Below the pieces are notes generated by a model. It had not been told where the DNA came from. It saw only the letters and a list, made by a program, of their open reading frames with translations, and did no database searches. A stretch of DNA of 64,000 nt from Mikania micrantha (lineage: Eukaryota; Streptophyta; Magnoliopsida; Asterales; Asteraceae). The translations under genes were made by a program, and so were the position numbers. Each line of letters opens with the position of its first letter. Position 1 is the stretch's first letter. The stretch is taken from positions 60,063,648 to 60,127,647 of the forward strand of contig CM018685.1 in assembly GCA_009363875.1 (NCBI GenBank), given 5' to 3'. Of this stretch, positions 46,701 to 58,964 are shown piece after piece.

Positions 46701-49700
46701 ACTTACGCCTGGCATGAGTTCTTTCCTCGGGGTAAATTTATGACATTAAATATGAAAATTCAAATATCCTTGTATTATTTCTGAAATTGGAATATGTGGT
46801 TTTGCAGCAAGGAACAATATTGGTGTGGTGGTTGCACTTTGGGCTCCAATCATTCTTGTAGAATTGCACATCTTCTTGTTACATCTATATTCCATTTGTG
46901 CCCTTTTTTGTATATCTATTAACATTTGCAATGCTTACAGGTTTATTTTATGGATACCCAAATTTGGTATGCAATTTTCTCTACATTATTTGGTGGTGTT
47001 TATGGGGCGTTCCGTCGTCTTGGAGAGGTTTGTGAATCCATTTAGAAACATGGCGACTCACTGATAGTAGTCGTGATCTAAAAAATATGATCTATGCAGA
47101 TTCGCACCCTAGGAATGTTGCGATCCCGATTTGATTCATTACCTGGAGCATTTAATGGTTGCTTGATTCCACCTGATAAAAGTGATCAAGTGAAGAAGAA
47201 AGGACTTAAAGCTACCTTGTCTCGTAACTATGATGTGGTAAGTTAATGATTTCCTAAAACGAATTTAGTTAATGTTGTATGTAAAATAATTATTGGAACC
47301 ATGGAATGCTGACAGCTCAAAGAGATTTCTTAATGCATGTATATAAAAGCAAATGCACCATTTATATTTTTATTCACGATGTTTATTTTATATTGAGGCT
47401 ATGCCATTCTTCTTTGCTGCAGATCCCTCCCCATAAAGGAAAAGAAGCTGCAAGATTTGCTCAGTTATGGAACAAAATTATCACAAGTTTCCGAGAGGAA
47501 GATCTTATTAATAATAGGTACTAATAAATATGCTGTTTTAGAGAGGTTAAATTCTGCATTTTGGTTGATGGCTTATTGTGGCTACAGGGAAATGAACCTT
47601 TTGCTTGTTCCATATTGGGCTGACCTAGACTTGGACCTAATTCAGTGGCCTCCATTTCTGCTTGCTAGCATGGTATGCCTGTAAATACAGGGGATTATGA
47701 GAATTCATACTTCTAGAAGCTCAACAAAACTCGCTTATTGTTTTCCCAATTAATTTATAGATACCTATTGCATTGGATATGGCAAAAGACAGCAATGGAA
47801 AGGACCGTGAGCTGAAAAAGAGGATTGGGAATGACAATTATATGTCTTGTGCTGTTCGTGAATGCTACGCTTCATTTCGCAATATAATTAAGTATTTGGT
47901 TCGTGGTCGTCGTGAGAAGAAGTATGTCCTCTTTGGTTTGATGAAGTTATACAAATTTTATTTCACAAGTTCTTTTCATGAAACAAGGGATATAGAATTT
48001 GATTCATCTTTTCAGGGTTATAAATGATATATTTGAGGAAGTTGACAAACACATTGAAAACGGTGATCTAGTGAGAGATTTTAAAATGAGTGCTTTGCCT
48101 ATCCTCTATGATCATGTTGTCAAGCTTATTAAATATTTGGTATGTACTTCAGCAGCAGCTCTTTGAAAATCTTTTGTGTGTAAATAAGCTAATACAATGT
48201 GGTTTGTTATCTACAGTTAACAAATAATAAGGAGGACCGAGATCAAGTTGTTATTCTTTTCCAGGATATGCATGAAGTTGTGACAAGAGACATAATGGAA
48301 GAACAGAAGTAAATCTTAAATCGTTTTCCTGTATCTATCAATTTCACTACATAATATTTCTTACAGTTGTATATTGTTTTTATTTAAATAGTTTGGACGT
48401 GCAAGGAGATGAGTATGATGAACAAATCCAGTTATTTCAACCTGCAGGAGCAATCTTATTCCCAACTCCAGAATCAGAAGCTTGGAAGGAGAAAGTAATT
48501 TTAACAAAAACCTATGAACATATAGGGTTTCATCTCAAATTAGTATATTCTTCTTACATGGTGTCTTTTGCCAGATCAATAGGCTGTACTTATTACTTAC
48601 AGTGAAGGAATCTGCTATGGATGTGCCTTCAAACTTGGAAGCTAGAAGAAGAATATCCTTCTTCTCCAATTCATTGTTCATGGACATGCCTTCCGCCCCC
48701 AAAGTTCGCAATATGCTTTCATTCTCGTAAGTTTTTTTAAATCTCATAAATTATTTAGAGCACTTGTATTGTGACAATCTGTGTGTAGGGTTTGTTAACA
48801 TGTCCTCTAGACCATTCTATTTGTGCCTAGCATGACCAATGAACATTTTCTATGCAAGAATAGACAAAAAAACTCCTGCAAACATTTCTTGGTAAGAACC
48901 AATATCTTCGTTTTCATAGTCATGGAAGTTGATTCACTGACTTGTTGCATACAAGCTCTGACTCTTAAGTTTGAAGCAATTTGTTTGATTTGAGTTTTAC
49001 AAGTCGTGTATCTAAAATGCAATGGATTTGCTTGTACATATGTTGGACGCCTTGTCTCTTACTCCTTGTTTTGTGCTCAATATGTTTTTCTTGGCAGCGT
49101 ACTCACCCCGTATTACACAGAGGAGGTTCTATTTTCACTGCATGATTTAGAAGTCCCAAATGAGGATGGGGTATCAATCCTCTTCTATTTACAAAAGATT
49201 TTTCCGGGTATGTATATTCTTAGGTGCTTACATGGCGCTGTGTGTGAAAGTGGGATATTATTTCCTTGATCATTCCCCAAAACTCAACATCAGTATATAT
49301 AATACATTATACCCTAATCTATATATGGCTAAGATTTACAATTTATAATACTGAATATTTTACAAGAATATAATATGTCTAATACACCCCCGCAGTCGAA
49401 ACAGGGGATGGTTGTATGTTGAGACTGGATCGAAAATCTTCAAACAGAATTCTAGGAAGACCCTTTGTGAAAATGTCTGCAATCTGGAATCGTGAAGGTA
49501 TGTGAAGAACCCTGACTTGTCCACGAGCAACCTTTTCGCGAACAAAGTGAATATCAATCTCGATGTGTTTCGTTCGTTGATGTTGAACCGGATTTGTAGA
49601 GAGATAAACTGCACTGACATTATCACAGTAAACCAGAGTAGCTTTGGGCGGATGAAACCGAAGATCACATAACAGATTCCGAATCCAACAAGTTTCAGAA

Positions 49701-52700
49701 ACAACATTAGCTACGCCTCTATATTCCGCCTCAGCACTGGATCGGGAGAGTGGGCTGTCGCTTAGAAGACCAGGAGATGAGATTATCCCCCAGGTAGACA
49801 CAGTATCCCGAAGTAGAGCGTCTTGTATCGGGGCAGCCGGCCCAATCAGCATCCGTATAAGCTTTAAGAGAGCATGTATCAGATTTGGATATTGTAAATC
49901 CATAATGGATGGTACCTGTGATATATCGAAGGATGCGTTTGAGGGCATGCATGTGTGTGGATCGGGGGGCGTGCATATGCATGCAGACCTGTTGAACTGC
50001 ATAACTGATATCAGGTCGGGTGAAGGTGAGGTATTGGAGTGCTCCACATAGCTGTCGATATTCAGTGGCATTATCAAGTAGGGTGCCATCAGTTGAGCTC
50101 ATTTTGGTGTTGGTATCGACTGGGGTATGCACAGGTTTGCAGGAGGTCATGCCAGCACGCTCTAGAATGGTTGAAGCGTATTTTTGTTGGCTGAGAAATA
50201 AGGAGCCAGAGGGAGTGCGCGTGACAGCCACGCCAAGAAAATAGCTTACCGGTCCCAGATCCTTCATTGCAAATTCGGCTGCCAAGAGATTCATGAAGCG
50301 GGTGCGGAGTTTGGCTGAAGATGTAACTATCAGAATATCGTCCACATAAAGTAAAATGTAAGCAGTGTCAGGTCCTTTGTGATAGATGAATAGAGAAGTG
50401 TCACATTGGCTATGGTGAAAACCCATCCCAAAAACATGATCCGCAAAACGTTGGTACCATGCGCGTGGAGCCTGTTTAAGACCATAGAGAGATTTCTTCA
50501 ATAAACAAACATGATGTGGAAAAGATGAGTCCCGAAAGCCCAAGGGTTGATGCATATAGACCGTTTCATGGAGATTTCCATGAAGAAAGGCGTTCTTGAC
50601 GTCTAGTTGATGAATAGGCCAAGAATTTGCAACTGCGATGCTGAGGACGGTGCGAATTGTGGCAGGTTTTACTACGGGACTAAACGTCTCGCCACAGTCG
50701 ACACCGACATGTTGTGAGCGGCCATCACAAACAAGCCGAGCTTTATAACGTTCTAATGAGCCATCTGATCGGGTTTTATGTTTGAAAATCCACATGCTCC
50801 TGACAATATTCATATGAGGTTGCCGAGGTACAAGTTCCCAAGTCTTATTATCGATAAGAGCACGGAACTCGTCGAGCATGGCACTCTTCCAATCCGGGTT
50901 GGACAGGGCATCAATGGGGTTACGAGGTAGTGGGGTGGGAGTGGTGGTAGTGTGAAGGTTTAGAAAAGGTTTCCGGAGTTTAGATATTCCGGACATGCTG
51001 CGTGTTGTCATTGTTCTGGCAGGAGGATCAGTGGGTTGGGCAGGCTGTTGTATGGGTGGTTTTGGGCGTCTAGAATATGTGATGATAGGTGGAGGGTTGT
51101 TTAATTGTGGTTGAGGAGAGGGGAGGATAGACTCGGTGGGAGGTGGTTGATCAGAAGGCTGAGCAGTGGGTTGGATAGATGTCTGTGGTTGGGCTGTGGG
51201 TGAAGTGGTTGCTGATGTGTGGGTAGGAGTTGAAGTTGGGGCTGGAGGTTGAGTTGTAAGGGAGGAATCAGTGGGAAACCAAAAAGAAGGGTGGGGATCT
51301 GATGTGAAAAGATCATATTTAGGAATGGAGGGTTGAAGGTTGTGAAAGGGAAAAATGGTTTCATCAAAGATGACATGTCGGGAGAGAAGAATTTTTCTGG
51401 TGGAAAGGTTATAACATTTAAAACCACGATGGTCATTGGGGTAACCAAGAAAAATACAAGGGGAGGAACGTGGTTTAAGTTTGTGTATGGTTGTGGAGGG
51501 AAGTAATGGGTAGCACAAACAACCGAAAACACGTAGGTGGTCATATGAAGGATGACGGTGATAAAGACAGAATGTTGGGGTAGAGAAAGAAAGAAGTTTG
51601 CTTGGTAGGATGTTTAGAATATATGTTGCAAAATCTAGAGCATGGTGCCAAAAATTTAATGGCATTGAAGAGTGAGATAAGATGGTTCGAATTATGTTAT
51701 TAATGGAGCGTATTTTTCTCTCGGATTTTCCATTTTGAGATGATGTATATGGACAAGAAAAACGAAGTACCATTCCATGTGAGTCACAAAAGTGTTTAAA
51801 CGAAGCATTGTCATATTCTTTTCCATTGTCACATTGTAAGGATTTTATATTGGTATGAAACTGAGTTTTTATTAAGTTATGGAATTTAAGAAATGTGGGA
51901 AAAACCTGTGATTTATTTGCAAGGGGAAAAGTCCAAAGAAAATTAGTATAATCATCCAAGAATAGAAGATAAAATCTATGACCACCTGAACTTAGAACAG
52001 GTGATGTCCAAAGATCACTATGTATAATATCAAAAGGAGAATATGTAATAGAAGTAGAAGAAATAAAAGGTAATTTAATATGTTTTCCCAAAATGCAAGA
52101 TTGACAAACTGAAGCAGTTTTAACAGTACATGGAATAGATAAATTTTTATTCAAAATATACAAAACATGAGCTCCTGGATGGCCTAGCCGATGATGCCAA
52201 AGATCTTGAGTAATTGCAGCAAAAGTTGAAGGACTTGTGAGATGTGTCTTTGTTGAAAAATTGAGAGGATAAAGATCACCAAGGCTGTTACATCTGAGGA
52301 GAGGAGTGCGTGTCCGAAAATCCTTCAAATCAAAACCATAAGGATCAAATTCTATAGAAATATTATTGTCAGTTGTTAACCGACGAACAGAAAGTAAATT
52401 TTTGATCAGATTAGGGACATGAAGAACATTTTTGAGGTGTAATGGTGGGTAGGGAGTGGGTAGAGTTTGGTTTCCAGTCCCTTGAATTGGGATTTGAGTG
52501 CCATTACCAACAACTACATTCCGAAAAATACTCTTATTGACATAAGAAGAGAAATTACCTGGAGTATTTGTCATGTGAGATGTGGCACCACTATCCATGT
52601 ACCAATTTTGGTCTGGTGGAGTAAGGGTCATTGTATGAAGAGCCTGTTCCAGATCTGTAGGAGTAAACGATGATTCAGATGCTGTGTAGGCCTGAGCAGG

Positions 52701-55700
52701 TCGTGGGCCTAGAATGCCTGGTGCTGCTGCTGATCCAGGAATAGCAGGTGTTTTGGGTTGGACTGTGGGGTATGGGCATGGTGGAGAGGGGGCCCAATGT
52801 GTGTAGCCTGGTAGTTGAGCCCAATACGAAGGAGACTGGGAAGGTGGTGCAGCCCATGGATGTGGGAATGAGTTCCATGTGGGACGAGCTGTATAGTTGG
52901 GTGTTCCTCCACCACGACCCCGACCCCGACCCCGACCACGGTTACCCCGTCCACGGCCACGTCCTCGCTGGGCAGTGTTGTAGTCAATTTGACGAGAAGG
53001 GGCATGTTGATCAGAGGGTTGAGTGTGTAAAGCAGAAGCGGTTGACCCAATTGAGTTAGTAGCCTGATTGCTTTTACGGGTTTCTTCGAGGATCAATTTT
53101 GATCTTGCTTCATAGAATTCTGGGAGAGGGCTGGTTTGTTGTATCATCATGGCAATACCTTCATACGACTCAGTCAGACCAGCAATGAGTTGAAGAACCA
53201 GGCGTTGGTTCGTCACCGGAGCACCAACGTTCGATAGTTGATCAGAAAGCATCTTCAACGCTTGACAGTAGGCAGAGCAATTTGGAAAATTCTCGAGTTT
53301 GGTGGTGACAAACTTATGCTCAAGATAAGCAGCCCGTTGATTTTGGTTGTCTTGAAAGATATTTTCTAGGGCTGTCCATGCTTGTGCAGCCGTAGAATCA
53401 ATCTTAAGAATTGTGTGTAGAAGATCGTTTGAGATAGTACTGTAGATCCATTGAATGACAACTGCATCCAAACGATTCCACAAATCGACATCCATAGGTT
53501 TGACCGGAGTGGAAGAAGCGGCGGCGTCAGCGGTTTTGGCTTTCGGAAATAGATGATCGGTGACTTGGAATGCACGACAGTGGATTTTAAACAACTCCGC
53601 CCATGATGTATACTGTCCGCTTTCCATCTCAAGCGTGATAGGAATAAAATTTCTGATGTTAGTCACCATGAGTGCTGGATGAAGGTTTTTGGATTCCATG
53701 ACTGGTGCGACAGAAGAGAAAGATGAAGAAAGAATGAAGAAGAGGATTAGGGTATACAGAGATCTCGCTCTGATACCATGAAAGTGGGATATTATTTCCT
53801 TGATCATTCCCCAAAACTCAACATCAGTATATATAATACATTATACCCTAATCTATATATGGCTAAGATTTACAATTTATAATACTGAATATTTTACAAG
53901 AATATAATATGTCTAATAGTGTGCATAGATTACTGACTGGTGATGGATGACCCACAGATGAGTGGAACAACTTCCTTGAGAGAATGAATTGCAACAATGA
54001 AGATGACTTAAAAGGAAATGATGAACTAGAAGATCAACTCCGGCTCTGGGCCTCGTATAGAGGACAAACATTGACCAAAACTGGTAAATTTTTAACTTAA
54101 GCTAACTCAGTCCAAGTATCTTTGACTTCTTTTGATGTAGATGTGATTAATACTCTTTAATTTATGCCAGTTAGAGGAATGATGTATTATCGTAAAGCTT
54201 TGGAACTTCAGGCTTTCCTTGATATGGCTAAAGACGAAGGTATATAACCATCTTGTGATTATAAATGAAGTTTCAAAATAACATAAACAGTAAATGAGTT
54301 GGTGTTTTTGTTACTTTGTTATGGGTGTGAGCACAGATCTTATGGAAGGGTATAAGGCAATTGAGTTGAATGAGGATCAGATGAAAGGAGAAAGGTCGCT
54401 GTGGACCCAGTGTCAGGCAGTAGCTGATATGAAATTTACATATGTGGTTTCATGCCAACAATATGGCATTCAAAAGCGATCTGGTGATGCTCGTGCGCAA
54501 AATGTTCTTAGGTTAATGACAGAGTACCCATCTCTTCGTGTTGCTTACATCGATGAGGTTGAGGAGCCTAGCAAAGATGCAACTAAAAAGATTAATCATA
54601 AAGTTTATTACTCTGCTCTAGTCAAAGCTATGCCAAATTCCACCAATGCTTCTGAGACAGGGCAAAATTTGGATCAGGTAAAACTTGGAATTTTTGTATT
54701 AATGAAATTGATTTTTTTACAATCACTGTTAGGAAGCTATTGCTTAAAAGGTTCTAACTTTTGTTGTTCCATTTGCATGGTTGAGATGTTCTTAATGTGA
54801 TTTCACTATAATGCTACCACCATTAGATTACTTGATGATGTTAGTCAGCATCGTAGACATGATATAGTTGTGGAAATCTCTTCTCAACAATAAAAATTTG
54901 AAAAAGAGAAAGCAACAATGCAAGTGTAACATGTCCGGTAACAATAGATGTGATTTTTAAATGGCAGGTTATTTACAAGATAAAATTACCTGGACCTGCA
55001 ATATTGGGAGAAGGGAAGCCTGAGAATCAGAATCATGCTATAATCTTCACACGTGGAGAGGGCCTGCAGACTATAGACATGAACCAGGTATGTTGCACAC
55101 AATCTTCTCTTATTTTTACTTACGCTCACGAAGTCATTCTGCTTAACTTAAGTCTTTACCCTTAACATCAATTGGTAGGACAATTACATGGAAGAGGCCT
55201 TAAAAATGAGGAACTTGCTTCAGGAATTTCTTAAAAAACATGATGATGTGAGATACCCTACGATATTGGGACTTAGGGAGCATATTTTCACTGGAAGGTA
55301 TGACACAAGTTAAATATTTTGTTTCTTATTTTTGTTCGATAAGCTCATCATTTTACTCTTGCTGCAGTGTTTCTTCTCTTGCATGGTTTATGTCTAATCA
55401 AGAAACAAGCTTTGTAACCATTGGTCAGAGATTACTGGCCAACCCTTTGAAGTAAGATCAAAATCATTCTGTTGTCCCATTCATACTTGAGTTGCATCTA
55501 TACATGTCTACTAATAGTCAATTACACTTGTTGATTCCTGTAGGGTTCGTTTTCACTATGGCCATCCAGACGTCTTTGACAGGCTTTTTCATCTTACAAG
55601 AGGGGGTGTGAGCAAAGCTTCTAAGATCATAAATCTAAGCGAGGACATATTTGCTGGTAGTTTTGGACACTTTTTTTAGTGCCTTGTCGACTGTTTTTAA

Positions 55701-58135
55701 CTCAGTTAACAGTTTCATTTTTTGTCTATAGGTTTTAATTCCACACTCCGTGAAGGAAATGTGACACATCATGAATATATACAAGTTGGTAAAGGGAGGG
55801 ATGTTGGTTTAAATCAAATTTCTCTGTTTGAGGCTAAAATAGCCAATGGGAATGGGGAACAGACACTTAGCCGTGATCTTTACAGGCTTGGGCATCGTTT
55901 TGACTTTTTCAGGATGTTATCGTGTTACTTCACTACAATCGGTTTCTACTTTAGTACTTTGGTAAAATACTTCTCAAATCATTCCCTTTATATAGTTTAA
56001 GAGGTGGCAGAATGGGTAGTGGATCAAAACAAGAACTTTTTGTATGCATCCAGATTGGTTGACAAGAAATAGTCTGTCCAAAATAATTATATTTCAACCA
56101 GTTCCTTCATGAAAGATACAATATATTATTTTTCTTGAAAATTTTTTAACAACTCAAATGAAAGCGTTTACTATTAAATGAGTCAAAAGTGTCACCTCTA
56201 GGTAATATGGTTACTTGCTGAATTTTTAGCTAATTACAATTTTCTTTTGCAGATAACTGTATTGACTGTGTACGTGTTCCTCTACGGGCGGCTTTATCTT
56301 GTCCTTAGTGGACTTGAGCAGGGGCTAAGCACCCAACCTGCCATTCGGCACAATAAACCACTTCAAGTGGCTCTTGCTTCACAATCTTTTGTGCAAATTG
56401 GATTCTTAATGGCATTGCCTATGTTGATGGAAATAGGTCTTGAAAGAGGTTTCCGGACAGCATTAAGTGAATTCATTCTTATGCAATTACAACTTGCCCC
56501 TGTGTTCTTTACATTCTCACTTGGAACAAAGACTCACTACTATGGTAGAACATTGCTTCATGGTGGTGCGAGGTACAGAGCAACAGGTCGTGGGTTTGTT
56601 GTGTTTCATGCAAAGTTTGCTGAAAACTATCGTCTTTACTCCCGCAGTCATTTTGTCAAGGGGATTGAGCTTATGATTTTGCTTCTTGTTTATCAAATAT
56701 TTGGTGAATCATATAGAGGAGCGGTTGCATACGTTTTGATCACCATTTCAATATGGTTTATGGTTGGCACATGGCTATTTGCTCCATTTCTTTTCAATCC
56801 TTCGGGTTTTGAGTGGCAAAAGATTGTTGATGATTGGTCTGATTGGAATAAGTGGATTAGCAACCAGGGTGGTATCGGGGTTCCTCCTGAGAAGAGTTGG
56901 GAATCTTGGTGGGAAGAAGAACAAGAACACCTTCATTATTCTGGAAAGCGTGGTGTAGTAGTAGAAATATTGTTATCATTAAGGTTTTTTATTTATCAGT
57001 ATGGGCTTGTTTATCATTTAAGTATGACAAAGCATCAGAAGAGTGTTCTGGTATGTGTTTTATTCAGCAATTTTTAGACCCTTTGACTCTTAAAAATAAT
57101 GTTGTTCAGTGTTTTTTTTTTTATGAATGGCAGGTTTATGGTATATCATGGGTGGTCATCTTTGCCATTTTGTTGGTGGTGAAGGTAAGGAATTGCTTCA
57201 CTGTGATAATAATCTTAATTTTAATTTTAGTTTGTGCTGAGATATTTGGTTTATATGCAAAATTATGATAATGTATAAAGCAAAGGGAGAACACTGTTTG
57301 GCAAGACTCGTGTGTTCCATTTTTGAACGCGTGTAGACTACAAATAGAAAATGATTGCTGCAACGAATTGCATTTTTGGAAAGCTAAAACTAGTTCATGA
57401 AGCTTTGCATATGATTGTTACAAGTCTACTTGATGCTGTGCTCAAGATCATACGTATCATAAAAATTATAGTCTGATTATCATGAGATTAAAGTTTTATT
57501 TTCGTATTCAGGCTATATCATTTGGACGAATGAAATTCAGTGCAAAATTTCAACTCGTTTTCCGGTTAATCAAAGGGGCGATCTTCATCATGTTTGTCTC
57601 AATTCTCGTGATTCTGATAGCACTCCCCCATATGACCCTGCAAGACATCTTTGTGTGCATTCTTGCCTTCATGCCAACTGGCTGGGGTTTACTACTGGTT
57701 AGTACAACATTTGCTGTCCCCTATGCTTTGTTCTATACAAACTATCCTTTGTTGAAACTTCATAGAAGTTTGTTTACCTTATAATGGAAAAACTTAGAGT
57801 GTTTTCTCACATACACAGTATGAATGGGGCTTGGAAAACTAGATGATGAGAGTGAATCTTACAAATGTGTTTTTTTATATCTTCAGATTGCACAGGCGTG
57901 TAAACCAATAGTGAAAACAGCTGGATTCTGGGGATCAGTGAGGACACTTGCACGTGGGTATGAGATAGTGATGGGTCTGCTTCTCTTCACACCAATTGCG
58001 TTTCTCGCATGGTTTCCATTTGTTTCAGAATTCCAAACGCGTATGCTCTTCAACCAAGCGTTCAGTAGAGGTTTGCAAATATCTCGTATTCTTGGTGGCC
58101 ATAGAAAAGATCGATCTGCTAGGAACAAAGAGTGA
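40703..58135 (+). CDS. CALS3: Callose synthase (GT48), CalS3-like
   Basis: Makes beta-1,3-glucan from UDP-glucose at the plasma membrane. CalS3 (GSL12) controls callose at plasmodesmata. Exons: 40703–40904, 42683–42783, 42940–43064, 43172–43265, 43374–43484, 43561–43677, 43842–43934, 44055–44146, 44361–44487, 44890–45027, 45110–45186, 45264–45357, 45449–45571, 45707–45824, 45911–46245, 46348–46400, 46476–46536, 46650–46731, 46808–46857, 46941–47027, 47100–47237, 47423–47517, 47588–47672, 47761–47921, 48016–48139, 48217–48308, 48392–48494, 48575–48726, 49098–49207, 53958–54083, 54171–54239, 54337–54677, 54968–55087, 55179–55297, 55368–55451, 55544–55656, 55732–55961, 56253–57050, 57134–57184, 57512–57697, 57887–58135. 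The sum is 5826 nt, 1941 residues. Vta1-like N-terminus about 40–185, FKS1 domain from about 312, membrane block about 460–760, glucan synthase domain from about 1030, second membrane block from about 1495. The start MTSRGGASAP was chosen over an upstream Met at 40679. Intron 14 has a GC donor; intron 29 holds a copia element. CalS1–4 are close, so the symbol is tentative. Confidence 0.93.
42350..42515 (+). repeat. RTE-like 3' fragment in callose synthase intron 1
   Basis: GGGGTCTCTTCAGAAGCAAC, GGGTAAGGCTTTCC and CTAGACCCTACAAAC, followed by the tail ACATGTTTGTTTATTTGTTT, resemble the 3' parts of the repeats at 27.6 and 28.6 kb. It lies within intron 1 (40905–42682). Confidence 0.45.
49245..49384 (-). 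repeat. 3' LTR of the intronic copia element
   Basis: 140 bp. On the plus strand it begins TGAAAGTGGGAT and ends ATATGTCTAATA. It is identical to the other LTR at 53779–53918. The polyprotein's last frame reads through the purine tract and stops within the first bases of this LTR. Confidence 0.95.
49379..53699 (-). pseudogene. Copia gag-pol polyprotein with a frameshift before RNase H
   Basis: The frame opens at MESKNLHPALM (53699); Met codons further upstream lie in the LTR. It runs 1322 codons to a stop at 49731. In order it has: gag with an Arg/Gly-rich RGRGRG tract instead of a clear zinc knuckle (about residues 245–265); protease motif WYMDSGATSHM; integrase zinc region (HHRLGHPG, CQSCILGKH) and core (FDIIHSDLWTSP, DYTNFLWTFPL, QNGKSERK); and reverse transcriptase (LDVKNAFLHG, SLYGLKQAPRAWY, YVDDILIVT). 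The RNase H part begins in frame (DADWAGCPDTRRSTSGYCVY). At about 49745, in a CT-rich stretch, the frame is lost by a net change equal to two missing bases. The rest of RNase H (SAEAEYRG, then TKHIEIDIHFVREK) continues in another frame to 49379. All other domains look intact. Confidence 0.9.
53767..53778 (-). other. Primer-binding site of the intronic copia element
   Basis: On the minus strand TGGTATCAGAGC, complementary to the 3' end of initiator tRNA-Met, directly follows the 5' LTR with no spacer. Confidence 0.9.
53779..53918 (-). repeat. 5' LTR of the intronic copia element
   Basis: 140 bp, identical to the copy at 49245–49384. It is followed on the right by the GTGTG target duplication, then 34 bp of the original intron before exon 30. 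Confidence 0.95.
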
Positions 58136-58856
58136 TAAATTTATGACAAAATGCAGCAACTATTTCAAGGCCCATATCATCATTTTTTGGTAGGTAGGTT
58201 GCTAATTGTCTTTAACTTAGCGTTAAGTTATGAACCCCAGCAATGCCTATGTATCATCTTAATTCCGAAATTATTCTTGAGTTCTAATGTAGATTATGCT
58301 CTTGGCCTGCAACTTCCATGGAACAATCTAGTTTTTTCATCAAGTCTTGTCAACTATTAAACATATCATTGACCACTCAATTATGTTAGACAACAAAGAG
58401 TAAAAAAGTTTATTAACACCTCAAATAATTTCAAACAATTAATGAACTAAACAGATGGATGATATTGCAAATTTTATATACCCTTCAGAATAAATATTTT
58501 CCAAGGAAAGTTGACTGATGAAGGATGACCCTTGAGAAATTATAAATTGATGATGACCTGACAATATAAGCCACCTGCTTCACATCTAGATTTGGTTTGT
58601 TCACTTTCTCATTAAATTTCTTGAGAAATTTCAGTGACGTGGACCTCAGAACATGACCATATAACAAAAGACCCCATTAACCTTGCCTTTTGATTATGCC
58701 TGACAAAATGGGCGGGGCGGGGCGGGTAACGAGGCAGGTTGAGTGTGAGTCAAGATGGGTTTTAAGGAAAATTAGTTTGGGTATCAACATGTTGCTTTTA
58801 AAAACACTAATTAAGTTTATTGTTAAAATGAGTTATAATGAAACAAATACAACAAC
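58136..58856. other. 3' flank of callose synthase
   Basis: This should hold the 3' untranslated region. An AATAAA word occurs at about 58489. A G-rich tract with four G-runs is at 58710–58726. No further gene is seen. Confidence 0.45.
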
Positions 58857-58945
58857 CTTACCCAGTATATTCTCACTTTTCAGTGGGGTCTGAGTGAAAT
58901 GATAAATACAAACCTTACCTCTATCCCAATTGGGATAGAAAGGCT
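58857..58945 (-). repeat. RTE-like 3' fragment
   Basis: The plus strand reads ACCCAGTATATTCTCACTTT, CAGTGGGGTCTGAG and CTATCCCAATTGGGATAG, the reverse of the 3' part of the repeats at 27.6 and 28.6 kb. Confidence 0.55.
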
Positions 58946-58964
58946 GCTTTGAAAAGTTAAACCG

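Larger units (their letters stand above)
49245..53918 (-). mobile_element. Ty1/copia retrotransposon inside callose synthase intron 29
   Basis: A complete 4674-bp element, antisense to its host gene. The LTRs, 49245–49384 and 53779–53918, are 140 bp each and identical by eye along their length. The target duplication is GTGTG at 49240–49244 and 53919–53923. The primer-binding site directly follows the 5' LTR. A purine tract (CTGCGGGGGTG on the minus strand) abuts the 3' LTR. Domain order gag–protease–integrase–RT–RNase H places it in copia; the short LTRs suggest an Ale-like lineage. Removing element and duplication leaves a 71-bp intron, a normal size for this gene. Confidence 0.95.

Noticed and set aside
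51101..51544. 147-residue minus-strand frame within the copia element
   Set aside because: It is a shadow of the polyprotein in another frame.
53700..53807. Upstream Met extension of the copia polyprotein
   Set aside because: The first Met lies inside the LTR and the frame crosses the primer-binding site. The gag start MESKN at 53699 fits the family.
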